Source: Antedon mediterranea (taxonomy: Eukaryota; Echinodermata; Crinoidea; Comatulida; Antedonidae). Taken from it: a stretch of 64,000 nt of DNA. The notes under the pieces are model-generated. The model made no database searches. It was not told the origin of the DNA and worked only from the letters and a program-made list of their open reading frames with translations. The position numbers and the translations under genes are program-made. Shown here one piece after another: positions 48,529-60,170 of this stretch; position 1 is the stretch's first letter; each line of letters opens with the position of its first letter. Location: the NCBI RefSeq assembly GCF_964355755.1, contig NC_092673.1:7383001-7447000 (forward strand), in the 5' to 3' direction.

Positions 48529-51500
48529 ATGGCGTCACGAAATAAATGTGGTCGTGAGGTTATAATTTTCTGTTTTGGATTTATGATAAGCAGTATTTTG
48601 ACATGGTTGGCTAGCAGTAAAGTTGCTGTTCCACTGGAAGACATACGGTATGAAAAAACAGCCGGTGAAAAGATACTCAGGTAAACTTGTGTTGTGTTCA
48701 TTCTTATGAAGCGATCATGCATCAGCGTGAGCCAGAAGGAAGACATGTTCATAAATTATAGTCTGCAGATAAAATACGATTTCATGCTTTGCTTAGTTAC
48801 CCGTTTTCTGCATTTATTTTACTAATATAAGAAATACGCGCTTTATGTTTCCCCTACAATGAATATAGGGCTTGGTTCCCACTATAGAGACTCAAGCGTC
48901 GCAAGTAATTTGCCCAATATCAAGCGAAGGATTTTATTGCTTATCATTGTTATTACACTTGTTTTACGTCTAACGTTGCGCTTCAGGTCTAGTGGGAACC
49001 AAACTTTATACTGGTTCTTCTTTTCAATCACATGTCTAAGTTATAAATCTGAGCTTCCGTTTCAATTGTTTGTTCTGTTTTCCATGAAGGAAATCTATAT
49101 ATTTCCTCCATGATTTTTCCTAGTGTAAAATAAATAAATTAATTCAATAGGAAAAAAATCTTTGATATCTGATTGGTTGACGGTTTTGTTTTCGCTACTA
49201 CTAAAAGTAAAAATGTTATGGTGATGTTGAAGACGATGTTCACATGTTTGATTTATTTATACCGACCAAATCTGTTTCTTTCTTTAATTTAAGTCATGAA
49301 ATGGGTCGCAGCCGCACATCTAAGGTAGCACAGGAGATCGCACACAAAGAGCCCAACAAGTATTCTCCCCGGAAGATACTACTTGACTGTGGTGCCAATA
49401 TGGCGTCGACAGTCAGCTTATTTCGAGAAACGTATCCAGATGGAAAGGAATTTATTATTCATTCATTTGAAATTGACGACCGTCTAGCTCCTTACTTTAG
49501 CCCATATAAAAACCACACACTTCACTGTCCGCTTGGAGTTGCAGATTCTGATGGTTAGTGCACTCAACTGTAACTGTATATCACACATTACATTATTTGT
49601 GACAATGAAAATAGTTTCCAGTAATATTTTAAGCAAATTATTTCATACACGTTTATCACGCTTGACATCGTATTCCGTTACGGTTAGGTATGGCTTATGA
49701 CCTATTGTACATGCGCCGCATGTGATACATGTGACACTAAGTTACAGAAGGTTGCCTATAATACTAGAAAATAGATGTAATACCGATAATTTAGTATTTA
49801 ATACACTAAAAATAACAATAATTTGTATATTTGCAATTAACTTTCAAGAACACGAAAATGTTATAACTATAATGTCTTAGGCGTTGATTAATAAGATAGC
49901 CATATGATTACAAGTTATATTTCGTCCGCGGAAAAACTGCATGCGTAGGGTAGATGTTCTGTGGATGGTACTGTATTACGATTTGTAGAATTATCACCGC
50001 CAAACTGACAGTGTTTTATAATTGTAATATTTTACCATTATTATTATAATATGTACACAAAAACTTGGTTCTAAAGAGTATAAAACTTAAGGACGTAATT
50101 ATGCGCTTAATGCATGTAATGCTTTGTTCCCTAATTAGGACGCACGCAAGGACGTAAGCGCAACACAAGCAAGTTGACCTTTGATAGGCAAAAGTTCGGA
50201 CAATCCATCGCTTGTGATTGGTCAAATTACCGTACTTACGTTGTCCTTGCCTTGTATCCTAGTAGAGGAACCAAGCTTGACCATTCACAAGCGACGGATT
50301 ATTCAAACTGTCGCTTTTGGTTTATTAAATAAATGGGGTGTGCTGCTACGTCCTTGCTTTGCATCGTTCTGTGTTGGGATCCAAGCTTAAGAAACTTTTT
50401 TAACACAGGAAACATGACCGCTTTCAGTGAATCAGCATGGTCTCCGGATAAAGGCAAGAACAATGGCAGAGATATGCAATGGGGAGGGGGAACTCTTTAT
50501 GTTGACAAAGATGAACGTGCTGATACAAAGTCTGGTGGACGAAGAAAATTGTCCTATCGTACCAAAATTCCAACAACTGACTTGTCGAAATGGATACGGG
50601 AAAACACAAAGAAAGAAGATTACGTCATCCTGAAACTGGACGTTGAAGGCGCCGAATTCAGTATTTTACAGAAAATGTTAAAAGAGGGAACCTTTGCATG
50701 GATTGATAAGTAAGTATAGTTATTTTACTAGTATTTTAAAAAGCAATAACAATTCTCTTCAATTTAGAACTCTTATTTCGGTTTTTTATAGGTATTATGG
50801 TGAATATCATATGAGTCAACCAGTAGGATTTGATTTAAATGCAAAAAAGAAGATTATAAACAATGTTAAAACTAAAGGAAAGGTGATGCTGGAATGGGCA
50901 GGAGAGTATAGGAGATATCAAGATTTTGATAAACTTCATCCTGTAAAAGTAAGTTTTTTTTTCTTTTTAGTGAATGTGTCCCACATTATTCTTTCTCATA
51001 GAGGTATAACACACACACACACACATCTACCAGATAGTTGCTTATTTTACAACTCCCTGCATCTACTGCAATGTCTAATAAATACTCTTTTAATTTTACT
51101 AATTTGTTTTGTAATATTTAGAATATGTTTTACCAAATTATATACCTGCTTACATAATAATTATTATTTTAATTTGTTGTCTTGACTGTTAATGTGCATT
51201 ATTTCATTTGTTACATTTTTCACTTTTAGCAATTTAGAACATAAGACACATTCAATATCAATTTAACATATAGTCCAGGAGTATTAGACTTTGAGGTAGA
51301 AATAAATATGCTAAAGCTGAATTTTAGGTCCCTAATGTTGTCAGAAACAAAATATTAAAGTCCCCGGGTTTCCCCGTTGTTCTTCAATCCGATTGGGCCA
51401 TAATAAAGGTATTTCAGACAAATTTTAGTCATCCTTTGATATCGCGATTCGAATTGAAATTTGTTTTGAACATGCGCACAATCTTACTTACTTCAGCAAA

Positions 51501-54500
51501 TTTGTTTTCCTCCTTCATTATATAGATTCACAATACTTTTTTTTTTCTAATTCTAATTTACATTCGTTTCAAAACCGTACAAAGGTCATATTGTTTCGAT
51601 ATTCAAAACTGATAAAAAAAAACTCCTGAACTCAGATTTACTTGAATAGTGAATTTATTGTGTCCCAACTGGTTATCTCAAGTAGGTTGTTCGAACCTAT
51701 AAATAAAATACAATACTACGTAAATCTTAAAACGTTTAACTTTTAACTCAGTAACAAATGTATAATCTAAGCTATTGATAATTAAAATTAAAGTTCAGCT
51801 CATGGTCAAGTGTATACTCAAACTTACACTTTTCGACATCCAAAACTCAACAAATTACTCAACAGCTTGAACATCGAAATGTTAAATATCACCTAAAAAA
51901 CACAAGAACGTTTATACATTCCGTAAAATTGTAAGCCTAAAACTAATAAGAGCTTAGATCAAATCAAAGCAATAAAATCTCTCCTTATCTTTCTATACAC
52001 AGAAACTTCTAACCACAAAATACCATTAATCATAGATCAACATTCACGAGCCGAACCCCAACCTCAGCACAATAGAAACTCTAAATGATATCGATCCGCG
52101 TTATGTACTTGTGCAGAACTTTAGGCTAAAAAAAATTAGTTTGTTTGCCCTACGCGCCCGCCTCTAAATCGCCGAAATCTAGGGGCGAAGTTTTTAAAAA
52201 AGTTTTTAATGAATTTCGATATAGGCTTAGTTTTAGAGCTAAAGCTAAAGAGGCCAAGCCTAGGTAGGCTACTAGTAGTAGGCCTACTAGGCCTATTATA
52301 TTATTAGTAGGCCGAATACCCAGTAGGCCTATACTATTGTTACTATGAAAATATACACATTCATCGTTTAAATATCCACAAACAAAGCATAACACATTAA
52401 TATAACAATTTCCGTTTTGAACTCCAATGTTTTTATTTACCTACGAACGACGTTGATTATTCTTATATTGTTACTAAACCTTAAGAATTCGGATAAATAC
52501 ACAGAAAAATAGCGAAAGATACAATTTTCAGTAACATTAAAAAAAAGAAAACACTTTTTTCCACCCGCCCCTCCTTAACAATTTTCGGGCATGGAGGGAA
52601 ACAAACTATTTTTGTTTGGCCTTACTAACATTTTACTCTTTTACTAGTACATATGCCATATCATTCAATCCACAACTTAGTTCAACTATAAGCTATAATG
52701 TTGATTAAGTAATTAAGCATACAGTACTAATTTCCTTTCAAACTTTAAGTTCACCAACTATCTATACTGTTACCGTATTTATAGACTATGATTTCGGCAT
52801 TTAAATTATTCTTATAATATAACTAATACTTTTATAATCACGTTTTATTCAATAAAATAGATGAACTCACCGACGATCGTTTCTTAAAATACTCTTAAAC
52901 AGCGGTGTTAATTTACTCAATTATTTCTCTTAATACTTTCACGTCTTTGTAGAGCGCGTTAGTTCCTTTCTCTAATGAAACACAGAAAGACAATTTTTAA
53001 AAACTGTTTCAAATAGACACCGTAGAATACAAAATAAGTAATATTGTAATATCTCTAAAGAAAAGCTCCAAAGGATTTACGTTACCTTATTTATATCGGC
53101 ATATAGAAAAGCTCCTAAGGATTTACCTTTACGTAACCTTATTTATATCGGCATATAGAAAAGCTCCAAAGGATTTACGTTACCTTATTTATATCTTATG
53201 ACAACTCTTGGACTTGCACAGTGTATGGACTGTAACCTTACGGTTTTCATTAAATATATCATTGCATGCTATCATTCTAAATATCTAACTTTCAAACTTT
53301 TGCATTCCTCTTTTTACGCCCGTATTCTTAAACCGGACTTTAGTCGTAGTTCGAGCTAAAACTAAAAAAATGACGTCATTTTAATTCATAAACCGAACTT
53401 CAACTAAATCACCGACTAAATCAGGCCAACCTCGACTAAATCGAGACGGATTTTGATCGATTTTTTTAGTCCTGGAGGGGGCAGACTAAATGGTCGACTA
53501 AATGGTTTTTAAACGATGTTTATAAAAAACGTAACAGTCATTGAGTTGTTATATTGGCCAGATATTGAAGAATGAAATATCTATATTTATATTAGCTTAA
53601 TTAAATATACATTGGTATAAATTATAATAATGAAAATCATCTTTATTTACAACTGTATACAAATTACATTATTTTCTTCGCGCAAGTCCGACTTGAGCTA
53701 CGTGACGCCATAGCGACAATGGGAGATGCGGCAATTCACCACGCGATGGAGTGTTTAGGGGGCCTAGCGCTTTCTTGTCACGCTATGAAGTGCGTGGTTC
53801 GTGGCGATCATACTTTGTTGGGGGCCTAGAAAATATAAAAGTTACCGTACCGCCATGGTTCCTAAATATATTTTTAAGATTTTATTTGTTGTTAATCAAA
53901 TATACTTCACTGTTAAATTAATACTGATATTGTTCTAATAATTAACGATTAAAATTATTTTTCATGTATATAGTCCTGATGCGTAAAAAGTGTTGTAAGA
54001 AATGGAAAGTGATATCAATGCGCAAAATTTCGTCTGCTCCTCAAATACTCTCTTGTCATTGGCCAATGTATAGCCTTTGTTACCCAGACGTGTGCAACTC
54101 GACTAAAAGCTCGACTTCATTAAGTCGAACTGCGACTACTTCGTTTTTTAATCGAATTTGAAGTAATAGCTCGAACTACGACTTTTCCAAGTCGAACTTC
54201 GAACTACGACTAAAGTCCGGTTTAAGAATACGGGCCTTAGTCGCGTGGAAGCGACTCTATAGTTCACTATGTCGGTCGGTCGGTCTGTCTGTCGGTCGGT
54301 CGGTCTGTCTGTCGGTCCGGTATCACTATGCGTTTTATCGCTTTCTGATCTTATCTTGATATCAGTTTAATCTAGCTAAGTCAATTTTTCACAGTATATT
54401 CCTTATGGCCAGGAATCGATGTGGTTATGTTTTCACGGTGCGCAATAAAAAATTACGCGGTCTACGCACGATTTAACGAAATCACGTTTGTAATCATATC

Positions 54501-56734
54501 TTCACAACCATGAATCACAATTAAATAAATAAATAAATTTCAGGGCATAAATCATCATATGGCAATACAATTACGTGCGTAGCGCATGTAACGCATGCGT
54601 ACGCGCGCTTAAAATTTTCAAAATTTATTTTCGATGAAATAAGAGTACGTTTCAGGTAATTTTAAGCGTTTACAAAATTGCCATGAGTCACAAAGCCACA
54701 AAGTTACGCGCGCACGCGCATTTCAAATTTTAAAATGCGCAAAATTCATTTTTAATCAACTTTCTACGCGTTTCTTGTCATTTTGAGCATGTCAAAAATT
54801 TCCATACGCGTGCAAATTTTTACGCGCGTGGTGCGCACGTCACGTAGCGTTAAATACATACTTTTTTCGCGTGATTTATGTTTTTGCAGCCTTTTCTAAT
54901 AATTTTACCATCTTTTAAACAATTTCGACTTAAAATTACGTCATACGAGCACGTCGAATTGGATAATTTGCGCACGTTTTTGATGAAAAAGTTAAAAAAT
55001 TCGTCAAAATTATGCCTTTTTAGTCGCGTGGACGCGACTATAGTTCACTATGTCGGTCGGTCTGTCTGTCGGTCTGTCTGTCGGTCCGGTATCATTATGC
55101 ATTGTAGCACGCGACTTAATGGCTGTTGGCCTTGTTTCATTTCATCCTTTTTATCTTGGTGAAAAGGGAGGATACTACATTTTCCTCCCCTGAGTTTATA
55201 GCCTCTCTACTCGAACACAAATAAGATCACAAATAAGATAGTTTAACAAGAAAATTTTAATCATATATTTTACCGCCATTTTTCATTTTTACATTTTAAT
55301 TAACATCGTATCTAAAATTGTAATGAAAACAAATATGGTTAATACTGAATTCAAGCATCTTATTATGTAAATATACCTGTATTTTAACTACTTTAAACAC
55401 TTACTTTTAATTGTCACAAATGTACTTATATGTATATAATATATTCACCAATGAGAATTTAAATAAACGTGAGATGAACTCACACAAGACAAAAAAAAAA
55501 CCTTATTTATATCGGCATATAGTTAAAATATTGCTATCAGAATAATTTGGTTGATTAATTTTCAAGCAATATTCATCATTATCTATTACGAAAATGATGC
55601 CACATGTGGATAGTCCAAGCTAACCTTCTCATGATAATTATAACTTTTAAAGTTTTGACAGTAAAATCTACAAAATAAAACACATTGCAGTTTGTATTTG
55701 TTTATTTTTATTTTTCTAGGTTCCTACAACAGCTGCAGGAACCGCAGGATTATCATACAAGGAGTGTAATACACCAACATATATATCTCTTGTTATTGAA
55801 ATTGGAATGAGCAGAAAGCAAGCTGTAAAAGTCATGGCAACACTAGCTTCGTACAAAAAAAAACTTCCAGTCTCTGTGTTTGTGTACAGTGAATTTGCAG
55901 AAGATTGGCCAGAACTTGTAAAGGCTTGGTCTACAGTCTATGACATTGGTCTTCGTGGAAATCATCCATATCCAACTGGACATTTTGAAAAGATGTCGCT
56001 AAATTGGATCAGAGAAGCTGTAGTTAGTTCTGAAATGCGTCTTAATGAACTTGGTATAACACCAATATTTTACTTACATGCATTTGAAGAAGATACAGAA
56101 GTCAAATCAGTATTAAAAGAAAGGGGATTTAGAATCATAAAACCAGCAGCAAGCTTTCCACCCAAATCTAGTAAGTGGGCACATACAATTATTTAAAATA
56201 TAATACATATAATAATAACACATTTATATAACGCCCTTTTCATGAATACTCATGCTCAAAGCCGCTTTACAAGTAATATTACCAAGGCCATTTTTTTTTT
56301 ATCAAACACGTATGGAAACATACTTCCATAATGGGAGTGGACCTACACCGATTTGTTTTCGGTTAAGCTTGAAGACAATAGTATATACATTTACATTAAC
56401 CGTTAAGCTCTATAATCATAATAGCCTTGATATAACTTACTGTATAAGTTTAGTTTATGACAAATTAACAAAAGATGAACATGCTAATTTTTTTATATTC
56501 TTTGTATTTTCAGAACCTTTTTTGACTGTTGACAATTATTATAAGTATCGAGATGTTGAGAGGGTACCTAAAGCACTTAGATTAATCTACGAGCAGCTAA
56601 AGACTACAGATGGCGGAATACTAAGCTTAGACTCAGATCTTCCAGACTCATATATGAATCTTGTATTTTTACTAGATTATTTAGTAGAAAATTCTGGTTA
56701 CAAATTTGTTGAATTAGCTAACTGTATAATTTAG
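48529..56734 (+). CDS. FkbM-type methyltransferase fused to NodB-like domain, copy 2 (6 exons)
   Basis: Predicted 513-residue paralogue of the gene at 28449-47165. Coding exons: 48529-48680, 49294-49553, 50409-50709, 50792-50948, 55720-56170, 56514-56734. Exons 3, 4, 5 and 6 have exactly the same lengths as in copy 1 (301, 157, 451, 221) and all five introns share phase. The ATG at 48529 has a good context (CACATGG). Residues about 11-28 (VIIFCFGFMISSILTWLA) form a signal anchor. FkbM motifs: DCGAN at 82-86, HSFEIDD, KLDVEGAE at 213-220. NodB-like part: SLVIEIGMS, GLRGNHPYPTGHF (His372, His378), GGILSLDSD and a terminal LDYLVENSGYKFVEL block. Exon 1 and the linker differ most from copy 1. As there, the deacetylase catalytic residues are not seen. 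Same inferred role; the two could be isoenzymes. Confidence 0.85.
48868..49007. mobile_element. Small MITE with CTTGGTTCCCACTA ends
   Basis: The left end GCTTGGTTCCCACTATAGAG and the right end CTAGTGGGAACCAAACTT are inverted repeats of about 15-25 bp, enclosing 140 bp in intron 1 of copy 2. No coding capacity. A TATA flank on both sides may be the target duplication, but this is uncertain. Confidence 0.6.
50120..50277. mobile_element. Small MITE related to the one at 48868
   Basis: Left end GCTTTGTTCCCTAATTAGGA and CGCAAGGACGTAAG; the right end read on the other strand gives GCTTGGTTCCTCTACTAGGA and GGCAAGGACAACGTAAG. Imperfect inverted repeats of about 40 bp. Further related ends (CTTGGTTCTAAAG near 50065, GGGATCCAAGCTTAAG near 50378) hint at nested or tandem copies in intron 2 of FkbM/NodB-like copy 2. 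Confidence 0.5.
53060..53195. repeat. Tandem repeat of a 46-52 bp unit
   Basis: Three units beginning GAAAAGCTCC at 53060, 53106 and 53158, each containing CCTTATTTATATCGGCATAT (the last truncated). The same 22-bp end reappears at 55501-55522, suggesting that the DNA between was inserted into a longer array. Confidence 0.85.
53317..54236. mobile_element. PIF/Harbinger-like non-autonomous DNA transposon, TTA target duplication
   Basis: 920-bp element with terminal inverted repeats of about 37 bp: GCCCGTATTCTTAAACCGGA, then CTTTAGTCGTAGTTCGA at the left, and the exact complement at 54200-54235. TTA lies immediately outside both ends (53314-53316 and 54237-54239), the 3-bp duplication typical of PIF/Harbinger. 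Subterminal GACTAAAT/TCGAACTA words repeat in both orientations. No transposase or Myb-like frame survives. Confidence 0.8.
54240..54345 (+). repeat. Dispersed GTCGCG...(GTCGG)n repeat, copy 3
   Basis: GTCGCGTGGAAGCGACTC, TATAGTTCACTATGTCGG, then GGTCGGTCTGTCTGTCGGTC units and TCCGGTATCACTATGC. It begins directly after the TTA of the Harbinger-like element. Closely matches 55020-55110. Confidence 0.85.
55020..55130 (+). repeat. Dispersed GTCGCG...(GTCGG)n repeat, copy 4
   Basis: AGTCGCGTGGACGCGACTAT, AGTTCACTATGTCGGTCGG, TCCGGTATCATTATGCATTG and a closing GCACGCGACT. The outer AGTCGCG/CGCGACT pair makes the whole unit an inverted-repeat-bounded element. About 690 bp from copy 3 in the same orientation. 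Confidence 0.85.
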
Positions 56735-58909
56735 TTTAAATTAAAAAATATGTAAGCTTTTCGAATTGTAGGTCTAAGATATCGAATGAGCGTTATATTC
56801 TTTCAGTACGGTTTCAGTGGTAAAACTAGAACTATACCTGGAGGCGATCAATTGATGACTAGTAGTGGGAGAGGGGTACAGTCACCTTTCCTTCTTCATA
56901 TTGCCTCCACTCAAATCATTTCGTTTAATTTCTTTTTCATTCCTTTATTAATTTCTTGGGAGATGGTTGTTTACATAATTGTACATAAGTACATATAAAC
57001 AATTTATCATGAGTTATGCAAGTGCATCAACATTACCATTACTGCTTTGTTTAAACGTTTTCGTTCAGTTCTTTTTCTGTGTTTTTGCTTTTTCATTTCT
57101 TTGCACATGATTGTGGTTTTATTTATAGATGCATAGAGAAATGTTACTGTATTTATCATGCATAAGAGAAAGTGTATCATTCATCATTACTGTTCATTAC
57201 AATTTGTTTTGTTTTTTTGGCCTATTTAATTTTAGTGCGTCGGGCTCTTATCAGTTGATCTCAATCTGCTCCCTAACACAGTGGTGTTTAATGAACCATG
57301 TTGGGTCGTTCCACTTTACTAGGAGGTAACTTTCAGACAGTTAACAAAAGCTTTTAATAAAAGAAAACAATACAATAGGTACAAAAGAACAATGTTAGAG
57401 TGCTAAGAACTATTTATTAGGAGACTACTCCCATTAAAATAACTATGGTACATTAACAATAAGTATTGTGTAGAAAAAAAAAGCCCAAAAGGGCGGAGGC
57501 TGATACAGAAGGTAATAATAGAATATCATACTGAACTACGCCCGATAGGTAATCTGTTCCATAGGCATAGTGCGTACACTTAATCTGTTAAATATATTAT
57601 ATTTAAATTATTTCTATTTTTGTAGCAATCTTCAAATATTGCACAAACAAATAAAAGTAATAATAATTTTAGTAGAACCAATGGTATACCAACTCCCTGT
57701 GTATACAATTCATTGAAAAATCACCAAAACAAATTTTAAGTGCAGTATAACGGTATGTAAATGCTAACTAGTACAATATGAATATATTATATATTACATA
57801 GAGATACTAATAATATAATATTAATTTGACATTAGAAAACAGAAATGGAAACCATAAGGTCAAATTCAACGTTTTGTGCTACAATCCTTTTCCTATTAGT
57901 AAAATTAAGTTTTAAAACTACTTATATAAAAAATTCTGTTGCCTTATCTTAAATACATTTACATATTACAAATAAGGGATAATAACTCTTAACTTTCGTG
58001 AAAAAATAAAGCGTTTTGGATAAGTAGTTTTTCAGCAACTGTAATTTTAGTTGTAACGTTACGTTCTGACTGCTCAGGAAAGGTTGGACGACTTCGAACA
58101 TTTTCGCCTATCCTTTAACACTAGCCGGTCACTGACAAACCAAAACACTGCTTCAAAAAAGGGGCTGTGCCGACGAAGTATCTGAACCAATCACATTTTA
58201 CTTTAGGTCATTAGAAAGCTTGATTGATTAGCTTTTGCATGGTGGAACAGCCAATATCATTGGATAACTAGGTCAAACGTTATGAACGATCTCAACAATA
58301 AAGATCTCAACAAATTAGCAAAACAAGCCTATTCTTTAACACAGGGCAATTTTCAAATCGTCTAACTTTAAAAATCAATGCCGACGACGTTTTAAGTTTT
58401 TTTAAATTAAAAATAACATGACATCGTAGGTACTTAATTAGGCATTACAATGTCGAAACAGCCATAAAAATCGGTCAATTAATAACAAAGTTACATTGAA
58501 AAAAACTCAAAAAAATAGTTGTTTTTCGGTGATTTCGTGCCGTTTAGCGGAAATCGCCCGGATTTTTGGGTACATAAAACAAATTGTAATGAATGTGTTC
58601 ATTCAGTTCTTCTACTTTATTTTAATTTCTCATTCACTTTTTGTTTTTCTTTTTCTTCATTCTTTTGCGCATGTTAAAGAGCATATTTACTATATTTATT
58701 ATGCGTTATACAAATGTACTACATAATACTATTACTGTATTTGGTAATGTGTCAAGAAAGTGCTTTTTTTTATTTATGCGCACCACCACAGGATTGCAAT
58801 AAATGTTTTAGGTACATTATATTATTAATAGCAGTATCTGTCTAGACTCTGGAGTTGGTAGGCCAAATAAAAGAATATTAACTATTATAGTCTCTCAAGA
58901 TTGGTTCAT
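56735..58909. other. Downstream of FkbM/NodB-like copy 2, no gene seen
   Basis: Short 3' UTR at most, then intergenic A/T-rich DNA. Open frames at 56786-56998, 57129-57329 and 58496-58726 are hydrophobic low-complexity readings without family resemblance. An AATAAA at about 57357 is a distant polyadenylation candidate. Confidence 0.45.
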
Positions 58910-60170
58910 ATAGTAGCAAACAGTGTTTTATCACCAACTAACTTAACAATCAACCACTAATGTAACATTAACCTCTAACGTAACAAAAATCAACCACTAA
59001 CAAGAACTCGTACATTATATAATTACTAATTTAACAAACCATAACCACTAACGAACAGTTTAACCACTAACGTAAGAAACTTCATTACCCACCAATGTAA
59101 CAAACTTTAACCACTAACAGTAGAAGCTCCAATGCGACGTTTTGTCCAAAACAGTAGAAAATGTTAAAGAAGTATTGTCCTTTAAAACACAAAAAATGAA
59201 GGTCAAAATATTCTAAATTTAAATTGGCCATATCAAAGTAAAATTAAAGTTATTCACTTTAGGTCGAAAATTCGAGCCAAAAACAACAAGTTTAGGTAAT
59301 TAATAGGTACATTAATTTGATTACATTTCTTCTGGAAAATCGTCGCGAGCGAAAGTAAACAAAGATTTCAAACCACGAGTATGCATTATGCATGATGCTA
59401 ATTAGGATTGTTTACAGGTCTCGAGAAGGTGTTTTCACACAGATCGCGAGGAAGTTTTATGATTATGCATACAGAGTAGCCAAACAAGCGCGTTGCATTA
59501 TGAGATATGTTTTGATCGAAAACTTTGACTGGAAGTCAAAGTTATTTTTTGAACAAAAAAACGTCTGTATTTCAGTTAAATGATTTTTTAAATTTTCTAT
59601 CCTTCAAAAATAAAATTGTTCTATTTCAGTAACGACTAGTCATAAAGATTAAAATCGTTCAGAATATGTGTTTAGGTAGGTTCATTCAAATAAAACATTT
59701 TGGCAAAATGTAACCAGAAATAGCCTTTGACCTGGGTATTTTTGTATCTCAATAACTATATCGGTGACACAAAGAGGAAATTTTGCTTAAAAGTGGTCAG
59801 AGCACACAATGTTCATTGTCATACAGTATGTTGATATTTGTTTGTAATACAATTTTGTGTCAAATGGTGATTATCATTTGACATATTATTAATTGATAAA
59901 AAACACACAGAATTAAAAACGAAGTTCAACAAAGTCAAAGATTTCTAACTTACATGAATTTTCCACACAATATATTCTAAGTCAAAACATTTTCTACTGT
60001 TGTTACGACCTTTTTTCAATTGGTTAATTTTTGTTACGTTACTGGTTAATGTTACATTAGTGTTTGATTTTTTTACGTAATTGGTTAATAATATGTTACA
60101 TTAGTGGTTGATTTTTTTTACGTTACTGCTAATTTCACATTAGTGGTTGATTGTTACGTTACTAGTCAGT
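58910..60170. mobile_element. Composite inverted-repeat element with minisatellite arms around dispersed repeat B
   Basis: The left arm (58910-59168) carries repeated AACCACTAACGTAACAAA-type words and ends with ACAGTAGAAAATGTT. The right arm (59984-60170) is its inverted counterpart: AACATTTTCTACTGTTGTTA, then GTTACGTTACTGGTTAATGT and ACATTAGTGGTTGATTTTT units. The arms enclose about 0.8 kb, including repeat copy B. Long arms built from short subterminal repeats are typical of foldback or some hAT/Mutator-like non-autonomous elements; class unresolved. Confidence 0.7.
59163..59560 (+). repeat. Dispersed repeat, copy B
   Basis: Counterpart of 1596-1987, about 57 kb away and in the same orientation. 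Landmarks include AATGAAGGTCAAAATATTC, TTCTGGAAAATCGTC, GCGAAAGTAAACAAAGATTT and TATGATTATGCATACAGAGT. Copy A lacks the minisatellite arms that surround this copy, so the repeat is mobile independently of them or was captured here. Confidence 0.8.

Larger units (their letters stand above)
50949..55719 (+). other. Intron 4 of FkbM/NodB-like copy 2
   Basis: 4.8-kb intron at the same position and phase as the 10.2-kb intron 4 of copy 1, but without LINEs. It holds a (CA)n run near 51010, a short tandem repeat at 53060-53195, the Harbinger-like MITE at 53317-54236 and two GTCGG-type repeats. No nested gene seen. Confidence 0.7.
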
